64,000 bases of DNA from Aliiroseovarius halocynthiae (GCF_007004645.1 NZ_ML660019.1:454437-518436), one strand, 5' to 3'. Shown: positions 1 through 8,736, counted from the first letter of the stretch. A program made the numbers and translations. Notes: generated by a model from the sequence alone, not told the origin.

Positions 1-1
1 T

Positions 2-547
2 TCGGGCACAATCGGGTCGAACACCGTCCTCCTGTCCGGGCTCGGAATTGATGTCGAGAAAGACTATGAGCTGGTCTTCGCGGGCTATGGTCCAACCGCA
101 GATGCGATGGCGAATGGGCAGGCGATTGCTGGTGGCTTCCCTTCAGGTCCGCCCACCGGTGCAATCACAAAGCTGATGGCGGCCAATCAGGGCAAGTTCA
201 CCATTCTGGACGTCACTGAAGATCAGCTGGCGGCCATGGATGGAGGGCGTAATCTTTGGGTACCATACACCATCGCGTCGGGCACCTATCCGGGCCAAGA
301 GAAAGACATCAACACCATCGCGCAGCCGAACTTTCTGGCGGTAAATGCGGATGTGGATGACGAGCACGTCTATCTTCTGACCAAGACGATGTATGAAAAC
401 TTGCCCTTCCTGCAGGCAATCCACCCGGCCACAAAAGCTATGGCGCTTGAAAAGGCTCTGGCTGGTCTTCCGGTGCCGCTGCACCCCGGTGCGCAGCGCT
501 TCTATGAAGAAGCCGGGCTGGAAATTCCGGCGCATCTGAAGAACTAG
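2..547 (+). CDS. TAXI-family TRAP transporter substrate-binding protein, C-terminal part (5' end outside window)
   Basis: This is the last 181 residues of a periplasmic substrate-binding protein of the TAXI type, which hands a small organic acid to the TRAP permease encoded next. The open frame runs in from the left edge, so the signal peptide and the TAXI signature are not visible. The visible part reads SGTIGSNTVLLSGLGID and later AGGFPSGPPTGAI, typical of the second lobe of TAXI proteins, and ends ...EIPAHLKN after a region matching the family C-terminus (YEEAGLEIP). The permease gene follows after a short gap holding a hairpin, the usual SBP-permease order for TAXI systems. Substrate cannot be read from sequence. 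Identification is good; exact boundaries on the left are unknown. Confidence 0.85.
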   Translation, partial: SGTIGSNTVLLSGLGIDVEKDYELVFAGYGPTADAMANGQAIAGGFPSGPPTGAITKLMAANQGKFTILDVTEDQLAAMDGGRNLWVPYTIASGTYPGQEKDINTIAQPNFLAVNADVDDEHVYLLTKTMYENLPFLQAIHPATKAMALEKALAGLPVPLHPGAQRFYEEAGLEIPAHLKN

Positions 548-564
548 GCTCACATGAAACGCGG

Positions 565-586
565 CGGCACGGGGCGATCTGTGCCG
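565..586 (+). other. Intergenic hairpin between TRAP SBP and permease
   Basis: Perfect 6-bp inverted repeat (CGGCAC at 565-570, GTGCCG at 581-586) with a 10-nt loop and no T-run after it. Such stems between a binding-protein gene and its permease commonly stabilise the upstream mRNA or partly stop transcription, giving more binding protein than permease. That role is inferred. Confidence 0.45.
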
Positions 587-613
587 TCACATATATAGGG
601 GCGGTTGACGGAT

Positions 614-2788
614 ATGGGTGTGACACAGACTTACCGACGCAAAGATGTTCTGGACCCGACGAATGTTGATGCCAGATCCTATCCTTTGATTGCTTTCGCT
701 GTGCTGTTCGGGCTTTGGCACATTGTGACCAATGTCTATCTGATTGAACCAGGCCGCTGGCAAAATGCCATACATTTCGCGGGCTTTGCCTTTCTGGCAT
801 CGGTCACCTACAGTCCCTTTGGCGCGCAGGCCAATACCTCTTTTGCGTGGGTGTTCGACCTTGCTTACGGTGGAGTGGTTGCTGCCGCTGCGCTTTGGGT
901 CGCGGGGGCGGAAAACGCGGTATACGCGCGCTCGCTTGCGCAGACCGGTTTGGGTTGGCAGCTCAGCTTTCTGGATTGGACCGCCGGGTTCATCCTGATT
1001 TTCGCCTGTATCGACTTGTCGCGCCGGGTGTCGGGCTGGGTCATTCCGATCCTTGTCGTATTGTCGCTGTCCTACATTCTGTTTCTTGGGGGCTACCTGC
1101 CCGGGGTGTTCCGCGCCGCAAGCCTGCCGCTGAACGACGTGATGTTCCGCACGCTGTATAATGACGAGGGGCTGTTTGGCATTCTGGCCAGCATCTCGTC
1201 GACGAATATTACGCTGTTCATGATCTTTGGCGGCTTCCTTGTGGTCTCGGGCGCCAGCAACTTCGTGATCGAACTGGCCAAGGTGGTAGCAGGTCGGATC
1301 AAGGGTGGCGCGGCCTTCGTTGCGGTTCTGTCCTCGGCCTTGACGGGAACCATTTCGGGATCCGCGATTGCCAACACCGCGTCGACCGGTGTGATCACCA
1401 TCCCCCTGATGAAGGCCAATGGTTTCCGCCCGCAATTCGCCGCAGGGGTCGAGGCCGCGGCATCGACAGGCGGGCAATTGATGCCGCCGATTATGGGGGC
1501 AGGTGCCTTTGTCATGGCCAGCTATACCTCGATCCCTTACGCCACCATCGTGACCGTGTCGGTCGTACCTGCGATCCTGTATTTCCTGTCGGTGGCTTTC
1601 ATTGTCCGTATCGAGGCCGTCAAACATGACGCCGGATCCGAGATCGACATGAATGTCGACAAGGGCAAGCTGCTGTCTGGTGGTCTGGTGTTTGTCATCC
1701 CGTTGACTGTGATGATCTGGATGCTTCTGTCCGGCGTTACGCCGTCCTTTGCAGCCTGCTGGGCCATTGCCGCGCTGATCGTGACCTCGTGGACCACCAG
1801 CCTGCTGACGGCGGTGATGCCGAAGGGCATGTTTAAACCGGTGGCAATGGGACCGGGCAAGATTGCCGAGGCGCTGACATCGGGCATTCAGTCCTCGATC
1901 ATGACAGCGATCCTGCTGGTCACAATTGGCATTATGAACAACGCGATTGTCACCAGCGGTGTGGGCAACAGCTTTTCGCTGATGATTGCGCAATGGTCGC
2001 AAGGCTCGATGGTGCTGGCGATTGTGCTGGTCGGTCTGGTGTCGTTGGTACTGGGCATGGGGCTGCCGGTGACGGCGGCCTATATCATCCTTGCAATCCT
2101 GACCGCCCCTGCGCTTGCAGGCATCATGTCGGATACGCTGATTGTGGATCAGCTGGTGGCCGGGATTGCCGACCCCGCGAAATCGGCGCTCTTCTTTCTA
2201 GTGGATCACCCGAATGTGGCATTGATCGCCGAGGGTATGACGCGATCCCAAGCGTGGGATCTGGTGGCCGCAATCCCGTTCGAGATCGCTGTGACCATCC
2301 GTCCGGCCTTGATCGACCCGTCGATTGCCGTGACCTTCCTTCTGACCGCGCATCTGATCATCTTCTGGCTTAGCCAGGACAGCAACGTGACGCCGCCGGT
2401 GTGTCTGGCGTCCTTTACGGCTGCGGGCATCGCGGGCTCGCGCCCGATGGCAACCGGATTTGAAAGCTGGAAGATCGCCAAGGGGCTTTATGTGGTTCCG
2501 CTGATGTTCGCCTATACGCCGCTGATTTCCGGCGAGTTTGTTGAGGTGATGCAGGTTGGGTTTTTCGGGCTGTTTGGCATCTACGCTACCAACGCGTTGA
2601 TCCAGCAATATAGCGAAGGCCCGGTCGGTATTCTTGAAAATCTTGCCCTGATTGTCGGCGCGGCGCTGGCATTTTGGCCGTTGAATCTGCTGGCCAATCT
2701 GGGCGGCGCCATACTGATCCTCTTCGTCATTCTGCGCACGCGGGCCAAATCAAACGCATCGCACAAAGCCGGAGCCCGGGCGGCGTAA
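614..2788 (+). CDS. TRAP transporter permease, fused small (4TM) and large (12TM) subunits
   Basis: Integral inner-membrane protein of about 724 residues that carries out sodium-driven uptake of the substrate brought by the TAXI binding protein upstream. The length and the continuous series of hydrophobic segments fit the DctQ-DctM fusion found in TAXI systems. Family-typical stretches are visible in the large-subunit half: GGFLVVSGASNFVIELAK, GTISGSAIANTASTGVITIP, TGGQLMPPIMGAGAF and GLVSLVLGMGLPVTAAYI. A TTG at 605 also opens this frame, but the ATG at 614 is better placed about 11 nt after the AGGGG at 597-601. The gene is followed closely by an FAD-dependent L-2-hydroxyglutarate oxidase on the same strand, so the two are probably co-transcribed. 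Confidence 0.9.
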   Translation: MGVTQTYRRKDVLDPTNVDARSYPLIAFAVLFGLWHIVTNVYLIEPGRWQNAIHFAGFAFLASVTYSPFGAQANTSFAWVFDLAYGGVVAAAALWVAGAENAVYARSLAQTGLGWQLSFLDWTAGFILIFACIDLSRRVSGWVIPILVVLSLSYILFLGGYLPGVFRAASLPLNDVMFRTLYNDEGLFGILASISSTNITLFMIFGGFLVVSGASNFVIELAKVVAGRIKGGAAFVAVLSSALTGTISGSAIANTASTGVITIPLMKANGFRPQFAAGVEAAASTGGQLMPPIMGAGAFVMASYTSIPYATIVTVSVVPAILYFLSVAFIVRIEAVKHDAGSEIDMNVDKGKLLSGGLVFVIPLTVMIWMLLSGVTPSFAACWAIAALIVTSWTTSLLTAVMPKGMFKPVAMGPGKIAEALTSGIQSSIMTAILLVTIGIMNNAIVTSGVGNSFSLMIAQWSQGSMVLAIVLVGLVSLVLGMGLPVTAAYIILAILTAPALAGIMSDTLIVDQLVAGIADPAKSALFFLVDHPNVALIAEGMTRSQAWDLVAAIPFEIAVTIRPALIDPSIAVTFLLTAHLIIFWLSQDSNVTPPVCLASFTAAGIAGSRPMATGFESWKIAKGLYVVPLMFAYTPLISGEFVEVMQVGFFGLFGIYATNALIQQYSEGPVGILENLALIVGAALAFWPLNLLANLGGAILILFVILRTRAKSNASHKAGARAA

Positions 2789-2802
2789 GTGAAAGCAGAG
2801 AC

Positions 2803-4011
2803 ATGACCGAAACAACCGATATCCTGATCATTGGCGGTGGCATCGTCGGCATGGCCACCGCGCTTGAGCTGCAAACACGTGACCCGTCGGCCCGCATCAC
2901 TCTGCTTGAAAAAGAACCCACCCCGGCGGTGCATCAATCCGGCCATAATTCAGGTGTGATCCATGCGGGTGTCTATTACGCGCCGGGCAGCATGAAAGCG
3001 CGGTTCTGTCGCGACGGCGCGCAGGCGACCGAGGCCTTCTGCGCCGAACATGATTTGCCCTATGATCGGCTGGGCAAGCTGATCGTTGCCACCTCTGAGG
3101 TCGAGGTGAAGCGGATGCACGCCTTGGGACAGCGTGCCCGCCAGAACGGTATTCAGATCGAGGATGTCGATCAGCAGGGCCTGCGACAGATGGAGCCGCA
3201 TATTAACGGGCTTGCGGCACTCTATTCGCCCTCGACCGGGATCACAGATTTTAAGCGGCTGACCGAGGTCATGGCGACGTTGTTCCTGTCGCGCGGTGGC
3301 GTGGTGCGTTATGGCGAGCGGGTTCTGTCTGGGCGCGAGGCCGCCAGCCACATGTCCGTCACCACCACAAAAGGCACCATCCAGGCGGACCGCGTCGTGA
3401 CCTGCGCAGGTCTGCATTCCGATCGCCTGATCCGTGCCTTCGGGCAGGATCCCGGCTATCGCGTAGTGCCGTTCCGGGGCGAGTTCTTCCGACTGCTGAA
3501 CCAGCCCGATGATCTGGTTAGCCATCTAATCTATCCTGTACCCGATCCCGAGCGTCCCTTTCTTGGTGTCCACCTGACCCGCAAGATCGCCGGTGGCTTT
3601 ACGGTGGGGCCGAACGCGGTGCTGGCGTTCAAGAGAGAGGGCTACAAGCTGACGGATTTCTCGGCCACCGATATGGCGGGCACGTTTGGCTATCCGGGTT
3701 TCTGGCGGATGTTGGTGCAGAATGCAGGCTCGGCGGTGTCTGAGTTAACCGCCTCGATGTCAAAACGAGCCTATCTGAAGCGGATCCATCAATATTGCTC
3801 GCATATCCAGCTGTCCGATCTTGCGCCGTACCCGGCGGGGGTCCGTGCGCAGGCGGTGGCAGCGGATGGTAAGATCATCGACGATTTCCTGTTTGTACAA
3901 AGTGAACGCTGTCTGCATGTCGGCAACGCGCCGTCGCCTGCAGCGACCTCGGCGATGCCGATTGCCAAGCATATCGCGGATCAGTTGCAGCAGGCGCGCG
4001 TTGCAGCTTGA
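2803..4011 (+). CDS. lhgO: L-2-hydroxyglutarate oxidase/dehydrogenase (LhgO-like)
   Basis: FAD-dependent enzyme of 402 residues of the DAO fold that oxidises L-2-hydroxyglutarate to 2-oxoglutarate, passing electrons to oxygen or the quinone pool. The N-terminus has the dinucleotide-binding motif GGGIVG at residues 11-16, and shortly after comes HQSGHNSGVIHAGVYY, a stretch highly characteristic of the LhgO/L2HGDH family; VPFRGEFFRL and the C-terminal NAPSPAATSAMPIAKHI also match. A longer open frame begins at 2674 inside the permease gene, but ATG 2803 lies 14 nt after the permease stop with an AGCAGAG upstream and gives the correct N-terminus. Its position directly behind a TAXI-TRAP transporter suggests a C5 hydroxy acid as the transported substrate, which is inference. 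Confidence 0.88.
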   Translation: MTETTDILIIGGGIVGMATALELQTRDPSARITLLEKEPTPAVHQSGHNSGVIHAGVYYAPGSMKARFCRDGAQATEAFCAEHDLPYDRLGKLIVATSEVEVKRMHALGQRARQNGIQIEDVDQQGLRQMEPHINGLAALYSPSTGITDFKRLTEVMATLFLSRGGVVRYGERVLSGREAASHMSVTTTKGTIQADRVVTCAGLHSDRLIRAFGQDPGYRVVPFRGEFFRLLNQPDDLVSHLIYPVPDPERPFLGVHLTRKIAGGFTVGPNAVLAFKREGYKLTDFSATDMAGTFGYPGFWRMLVQNAGSAVSELTASMSKRAYLKRIHQYCSHIQLSDLAPYPAGVRAQAVAADGKIIDDFLFVQSERCLHVGNAPSPAATSAMPIAKHIADQLQQARVAA

Positions 4012-4038
4012 TTTTGGTGTCCGTCTCTGACGCGGTGG

Positions 4039-4704
4039 TTAGTCAGCCGGGGTTAGACTGTCCGTGATCCCGGCCTCGCAGAAGCCCAGCAGGTTTTGGA
4101 TCATGTCCTCGGCGTTCAGACTGTTAGCCCCCCCAAGGACCGATATGCGCCATTGGGATGTGCACAGGGCCAGCATCGACGACACGGAAAAGACCAACGC
4201 ACCGGCCACGCGAACGGGGTCAGCCTGCGGGTGTTTTGAACAAAGCATCTGCACCACGCGCGTGGCAACGGGATCGAAATGTGTCGCAGCAAGATCGCGC
4301 CAGCGTGTGTCGGTGGAGACAATCGCCACGATCCGTGCATATGCCCCCCATTGCGAATCGCCGCTGAAGGCCCGGCTGATCAGAGGCAGCAGGAAGGTGG
4401 ACAGCAGGTCGTGGGTAGCCCAGTCACCTTGTGCGTCCAAGATTTGAATTTTCGCCATGCGCTCTTCTGACAGTACGGTGGCGCGACGGGCGACGATACG
4501 CTCGAATAGCTCTTCTTTCGGGCCGCCGTGAAAGTTTACATTCGCCTTCTGAACCCCCGCCCGTTCGGCGATGTCTCGGATCGACGCACCTTCGAATCCC
4601 CGTTCCGCGAAAACCTGCTCGGCAGCATCAAGAATCCGGTCCCGCGCGGCGATAGATCGCTGCGAGGGGGCTCTTTTTCGTTCTGTGACAGCATGTTGGG
4701 CCAT
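4039..4704 (-). CDS. TetR/AcrR-family transcriptional regulator
   Basis: Repressor-type DNA-binding protein of 221 residues. The N-terminal helix-turn-helix reads RDRILDAAEQVFAERGF, then GASIRDIAERAGVQKANVNFHG, the standard TetR core; the ligand-binding C-terminal domain is variable and no ligand can be named. The frame continues upstream to 4878, but that would overlap the divergent monooxygenase gene; ATG at 4704 gives the normal short leader before the HTH. The gene is divergent from the FMO-BASS-epimerase-SDR operon and the 67-nt gap holds a palindrome, so it most likely represses that operon and itself. It is convergent with lhgO; the 27-nt gap between the two stop codons holds no clear terminator. 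Confidence 0.88.
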   Translation of the reverse strand: MAQHAVTERKRAPSQRSIAARDRILDAAEQVFAERGFEGASIRDIAERAGVQKANVNFHGGPKEELFERIVARRATVLSEERMAKIQILDAQGDWATHDLLSTFLLPLISRAFSGDSQWGAYARIVAIVSTDTRWRDLAATHFDPVATRVVQMLCSKHPQADPVRVAGALVFSVSSMLALCTSQWRISVLGGANSLNAEDMIQNLLGFCEAGITDSLTPAD

Positions 4705-4725
4705 TTCATTTCGAGTTTGCCTTAT

Positions 4726-4742
4726 TTGAAACGATCGTTCAA
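4726..4742. promoter_or_regulatory. Candidate TetR-family operator
   Basis: The divergent gap contains TTGAAACGATCGTTCAA, with a perfect 8-bp palindrome ACGATCGT at 4731-4738 and near-symmetric TGAA/TTCA flanks. Position between the regulator start (4704) and the monooxygenase start (4772) fits an operator that controls both. Inferred from symmetry only. Confidence 0.55.
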
Positions 4743-4771
4743 GATAAAAGCTGTCGGAGGAGGACGCGCGT

Positions 4772-6127
4772 ATGGAACAAGGGAAGGTGGCCGAGGGCCA
4801 GCCGGTGACGGAAGAGGTTCGCACCGAAGAGTGTTTTGCATTGATCGGCGCTGGCCCAATGGGGTTGGCGATGGCCAAAACACTGAGTGAGCAGGGGGTG
4901 GCCTTTCAGGGTTTTGAGCTGGCAGAGGATGTCGGCGGGCTTTGGAATATAGACGCGCCGCGCTCGACAATGTACGAAACCGCGCATTTGATTTCGTCAA
5001 AGCACATGACGGAATTTACCGATTTCCCGATGGATGAGGAGACGGCGGAGTATCCCTCGCATCGCGAAATGAAGCGCTATTTTCAGGACTTCGCGAAGGA
5101 ATTCGATCTGTATCGAAAATTCCATTTCGGGGCCGAAGTAATGAGCACGACGCCTCGCGATGGCGGCGGCTGGGACGTCGTCTGGCGCGACAAGAACGGC
5201 AAGCAGCACACTCAGGTCTTCGCCGGGGTGATGATCGCGAACGGCACCCTATCCGAGCCTAACTTGCCTGATTTCAAAGGCGCGTTTGCGGGCGAGCTGA
5301 TCCATGCGTCTGACTATCGTTATCCCACGCAATTCGCTGGGAAACGCGTGCTGGTCGTCGGGGCGGGGAACTCGGGTTGCGACATCGCCGTCGACGCGAT
5401 CCATCACGGGGTGTCCTGCGATTTGTCCATGCGGCGCGGTTACTATTTTGTACCCAAATATGTCTTTGGAATTCCGGCTGACATGATGGGTGGTAAGATC
5501 CGTCTGCCGATGTGGCTGAAGCGAAAAGTTGATGGGCTGATCCTGAAATGGTTCGTTGGAGATCCGCAGAAATACGGTTTCCCCAAACCTGACTACGCGC
5601 TCTATGAATCGCACCCCGTGGTCAACTCGCTGATCCTATTTCATGCGGGGCATGGCGATTTGAAAGTGCGCCCGGATATCGACCGGTTTGAGGGGAAGAC
5701 GGTTCATTTCCGGGATGGATCACATGCTGAATATGACATGATCCTAGCGGCGACTGGATACAAGCTGCACTATCCATTCATCGACTCCAAACATTTGAAT
5801 TGGCAGGGATCGGCACCGCATTTTTACCTTAACTGCATGCATCCCGAGCGTGACGACCTGTTCGTGCTTGGGATGGTCGAGGCTTCGGGCCTTGGCTGGC
5901 AGGGGCGCCACGAACAAGCCGAGATGATCGCGCGCTATGTGGCGGGACTGCGCGCGGGGACCTCTGCAGCGAAAGCGATCAAGGCGACGAAATCCGAGGG
6001 CTTCGCGCGGGCTACGGGGGGCATGAACTATCTGGATCTGCCGCGTATGGCCTACTACGTTGACAAGGCGACGTATCGGAAGGCTGTCACAGACCAGATT
6101 GACGCCCTGAAGGCAGCAGACGCATGA
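4772..6127 (+). CDS. Flavin-containing monooxygenase (FMO family)
   Basis: FAD- and NADPH-dependent monooxygenase of 451 residues that would insert one oxygen atom into a soft nucleophile (N or S) or a ketone. Visible motifs are the FAD-binding GAGPMG at residues 26-31, the FMO fingerprint FAGELIHASDY at 172-182 (FxGxxxHxxxY) and the NADPH-binding GAGNSG at 197-202. A strong GGAGGAGG precedes ATG 4772. The gene heads an operon with a BASS transporter (4-nt overlap), an epimerase and an SDR, controlled by the divergent TetR gene. Roseobacters carry a related trimethylamine monooxygenase, but the neighbours here (no tmd, no TMAO transporter) do not support that function. Substrate unknown. Confidence 0.85.
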   Translation: MEQGKVAEGQPVTEEVRTEECFALIGAGPMGLAMAKTLSEQGVAFQGFELAEDVGGLWNIDAPRSTMYETAHLISSKHMTEFTDFPMDEETAEYPSHREMKRYFQDFAKEFDLYRKFHFGAEVMSTTPRDGGGWDVVWRDKNGKQHTQVFAGVMIANGTLSEPNLPDFKGAFAGELIHASDYRYPTQFAGKRVLVVGAGNSGCDIAVDAIHHGVSCDLSMRRGYYFVPKYVFGIPADMMGGKIRLPMWLKRKVDGLILKWFVGDPQKYGFPKPDYALYESHPVVNSLILFHAGHGDLKVRPDIDRFEGKTVHFRDGSHAEYDMILAATGYKLHYPFIDSKHLNWQGSAPHFYLNCMHPERDDLFVLGMVEASGLGWQGRHEQAEMIARYVAGLRAGTSAAKAIKATKSEGFARATGGMNYLDLPRMAYYVDKATYRKAVTDQIDALKAADA

Positions 6128-7026
6128 GTGGTATTGATCATGTAGTCCTGAATTTCGACGCCGGTAATCTGCGGGTGCTGAACATCATTCTGGCGGTCGT
6201 CATGTTTTCGATCGCGCTGGATCTGCGGCTTGATGATTTTCGCCGTGTCGCGCGTGGGCCGAAGCCGTTGATTGTCGGTCTTGTGTCCCAGTTTTTGGTG
6301 CTGCCCACGCTGACATTTTTGATGATCCTTGCGCTTCAACCGATGCCTTCTGTGGCGATGGGGCTGATCTTGGTCGCGGCCTGTCCGGGTGGGAATATCT
6401 CGAACTTCATGACCCATCGCGCCCAAGGAAATGTCGCGCTGTCCGTGTCCATGACGGCTTTTGCCACGGTTGGGGCGATCCTGATCACTCCGGCGAATAT
6501 TGCGTTTTGGGGGAACCTCTATGGCCCCACGCGCGAGATCCTGCAGCGCACAGAAATCGACCCGGTCGCGGTGGCGATCACCGTGGGCTTCATGCTGGTC
6601 CTTCCCTTGATCCTTGGGATGCTGGTGAATGCCCGTCTGACGGTGGTTGCAGATCGCATTCGCAGGCCGATGCAGTGGCTGTCCATGGGGATCTTTTTGG
6701 CCTTCATCGTGCTCGCGCTGGCCGCGAACTGGGGCAATTTCCTGCAAGTCGCAGGGGCCATTATTGGCCTTGTGGTGTTCCATAACGCATTGGCCTTTCT
6801 TGGCGGGTTTACCACCGCCACATTGGCTGGTCTGTCCGAACGCGACCGTCGATCTGTGACAATTGAGACCGGCATTCAGAATTCAGGCCTTGGGCTGATC
6901 CTGATCTTCGCCTTCTTCGGGGGGCTGGGGGGCATGGCCGTTGCCGCGGCTCTTTGGGGGATCTGGCATGCGATTTCTGGTCTGGCATTGGCAAGCTTCT
7001 TTGCACGGCGCGAGGGTCCCGCATGA
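6124..7026 (+). CDS. BASS-family (bile acid:sodium symporter-like) transporter
   Basis: Integral membrane protein of 300 residues with about nine to ten hydrophobic segments, of the bile acid:Na+ symporter superfamily, which moves organic anions with sodium. Typical features are the early LNIILAVVMFSIALDLRLDDF, the conserved ACPGGNISNFMTHRAQGNVALSVSMT (the substrate and sodium crossover region) and the late ETGIQNSGLGLIL. It overlaps the monooxygenase stop by ATGA at 6124 and its own stop overlaps the next gene, so translation is coupled. Members of this family import bile acids, pantoate, pyruvate or sulfur compounds; here the partner genes suggest uptake of the molecule attacked by the monooxygenase and the two dehydrogenases. 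Confidence 0.88.
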   Translation: MSGIDHVVLNFDAGNLRVLNIILAVVMFSIALDLRLDDFRRVARGPKPLIVGLVSQFLVLPTLTFLMILALQPMPSVAMGLILVAACPGGNISNFMTHRAQGNVALSVSMTAFATVGAILITPANIAFWGNLYGPTREILQRTEIDPVAVAITVGFMLVLPLILGMLVNARLTVVADRIRRPMQWLSMGIFLAFIVLALAANWGNFLQVAGAIIGLVVFHNALAFLGGFTTATLAGLSERDRRSVTIETGIQNSGLGLILIFAFFGGLGGMAVAAALWGIWHAISGLALASFFARREGPA

Positions 7027-7964
7027 CGAAAATTCTGATTACCGGGGCGGCGGGCGCGGTAGGGCGTGCGTTGCTCCAGCGACTTGGTCGGCTGTCGCAG
7101 ATCGACGTGATCGCGACTGATATTTGCACGCCGCCTGAACTGCCAGAGAATGCGCGGTTCCTGCCTATCGATGTGACTAAAGATGACGCGCAACGTATCA
7201 TTATGGCCGAGCGCCCCGAGACCATTGTGCATCTGGCATCCATCGTGACGCCCGGTGCAGGCTCGACACGGGATCTGGAATATCAGGTTGATGTGGGCGG
7301 CACGCGTCGCGTTCTCGATGCAGCCATCGCGGCCGGCGTGCGGCGTTTGGTTGTGACATCTTCGGGGGCGGCCTATGGCTATCACGCGGACAACTCGGTG
7401 CCGCTCTGCGAAACGGACCCTATTCGCGGCAATAAAGAATTCGCGTATTCCTGGCACAAACGGCTGGTGGAAGAGATGTTGGCGAAGGCACGCGAGGGAA
7501 ACCCGGATCTAGAGCAGGTTGTTCTGCGTGTCGGCACCGTGTTGGGCGTGGGCGTCGACAATCAGATCACAGCCTTGTTTCACAAACCGCGCCTGCTTGG
7601 CCTGATCGGATCAGACAGCCCGTTTGTGTTTATCTGGGATGAAGATCTGGCAGAGATTTTGCTGCGCGCAGCAACCGACAGCCCTGCAGGCATCTTCAAC
7701 GTATCAGGCGACGGGGCGCTGACCGTGTCGCAGATCGCAGAGGCGATGGGGAAACCGGTGCGTTGGTTGCCGCCGCGTTTGGTCAGGTTGGCCCTCAGCA
7801 TCGCGCATCCGTTGAGCCTGTCGCGCTATGGCCCCGAGCAGGTGCGCTTTCTGCAGTTCCGACCAGTCCTGGGCAATTCGGCGCTTAAGAAGGCTTTTGG
7901 CTATCAGCCCAGATATTCCAGCGCCGAGGCATTTCAACTATGGTGGAGGGCACAAGATGACTAA
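7023..7964 (+). CDS. NAD(P)-dependent epimerase/dehydratase-like extended SDR
   Basis: Extended short-chain dehydrogenase of 313 residues, probably acting on a hydroxyl or keto group of the operon's substrate. The N-terminus MTKILITGAAGAVGRAL holds the TGxxGxxG nucleotide-binding motif at residues 7-14, VTSSGAAYGY supplies the active-site Ser region and YSWHK matches YxxxK. The in-frame ORF opens earlier at 6954, but ATG 7023 overlaps the BASS stop by 4 nt and gives a clean Rossmann N-terminus. The 3' end overlaps the next SDR gene by 8 nt. The family includes sugar epimerases and 3-beta-hydroxysteroid dehydrogenases; the sequence alone does not choose between them. Confidence 0.82.
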   Translation: MTKILITGAAGAVGRALLQRLGRLSQIDVIATDICTPPELPENARFLPIDVTKDDAQRIIMAERPETIVHLASIVTPGAGSTRDLEYQVDVGGTRRVLDAAIAAGVRRLVVTSSGAAYGYHADNSVPLCETDPIRGNKEFAYSWHKRLVEEMLAKAREGNPDLEQVVLRVGTVLGVGVDNQITALFHKPRLLGLIGSDSPFVFIWDEDLAEILLRAATDSPAGIFNVSGDGALTVSQIAEAMGKPVRWLPPRLVRLALSIAHPLSLSRYGPEQVRFLQFRPVLGNSALKKAFGYQPRYSSAEAFQLWWRAQDD

Positions 7965-8736
7965 GACCGCTGTGATTACAGGAGGCGCGGGCGGTCTTGG
8001 ACAGGCTTTGTCCGCAGCATTTTGCAATCAAGGCTGGCACACAGTACTGATCGACCTTCCTGGGCCACATCTTCAGGCTTTGGCTGATCGTGAATGCGTC
8101 AGCACTTTTGGTTGCGACCTGACCAATTCCGAAGAATGCGCCAACACCTGTGCACAAATCATAGAGGATCGACCATCCATTGACATGGTTATCTACAATG
8201 CAGGTGTGTCGCAGATTTCGGGATTTGCGGATAGCGACATGCAAGCGCATCGCGACCTCTTTGACATCAACTATTTCGCGTCTGTTGACTGCGCGAAGCA
8301 CTTTCTGCCAGCGCTTAGGGTGTCACAGGGGACTCATCTGGCGATTTCATCCGTGGCGGGGTTTGCGCCGCTTTTTCACCGCACGGCCTATGCCGCCAGC
8401 AAGCACGCTCTAGAGGGCTTCTTCAAATCGCTGCGCGCCGAGGAACTGCAGTTCGGGGTGCGGGTCGCCATCGCTGCGCCGTCCTTTGTGGCGACAAATA
8501 TCGGGCGCTCGGATGAAGATGCGAAAGGCTTTGTCCGTCCGGGTTCTGCCACCGATGGGATCGATTACATGACACCCGATGACGCTGCGCAGGCCATCCT
8601 GCGCGGGTTGGATAAGCAACGGAATTTCATCCCTGTCGGGCGCGTCGCCACACTGTCGAACCTTCTGAATCGCTTGGCTCCGGGGCTATTCTTCAGGCAG
8701 ATGATGCGTCGGATTGGGGCCCATACCGGCAAGTAG
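7957..8736 (+). CDS. Short-chain dehydrogenase/reductase (classical SDR)
   Basis: Oxidoreductase of 259 residues with the classical SDR pattern: TGGAGGLG near the N-terminus, NAG (YNAGVSQISGF), the Ser of AISSVAG and YAASK as the catalytic YxxxK. ATG 7957 lies within the 3' end of the epimerase gene (8-nt overlap), so it is the last gene of the five-gene TetR-controlled set. After its stop comes a weak 7-bp inverted repeat (CGTTTTG 8741-8747, CAAAACG 8763-8769), then the helicase leader. Likely oxidises or reduces an alcohol/ketone produced around the monooxygenase step; no specific substrate can be assigned. Confidence 0.85.
   Translation: MTKTAVITGGAGGLGQALSAAFCNQGWHTVLIDLPGPHLQALADRECVSTFGCDLTNSEECANTCAQIIEDRPSIDMVIYNAGVSQISGFADSDMQAHRDLFDINYFASVDCAKHFLPALRVSQGTHLAISSVAGFAPLFHRTAYAASKHALEGFFKSLRAEELQFGVRVAIAAPSFVATNIGRSDEDAKGFVRPGSATDGIDYMTPDDAAQAILRGLDKQRNFIPVGRVATLSNLLNRLAPGLFFRQMMRRIGAHTGK

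Noticed and set aside
587-2002. Long minus-strand frame opposite the TRAP permease
   Set aside because: Composition (Arg/His/Gln-rich with no domain) is typical of the reverse complement of a membrane protein gene. The permease motifs on the plus strand settle it.
4772-6127. Trimethylamine monooxygenase (Tmm) identity for the FMO
   Set aside because: The FMO fingerprint fits the wider family, but TMAO demethylase, folate genes and the TMAO ABC transporter that surround tmm in roseobacters are missing, and the neighbours point elsewhere. Not excluded by sequence alone.
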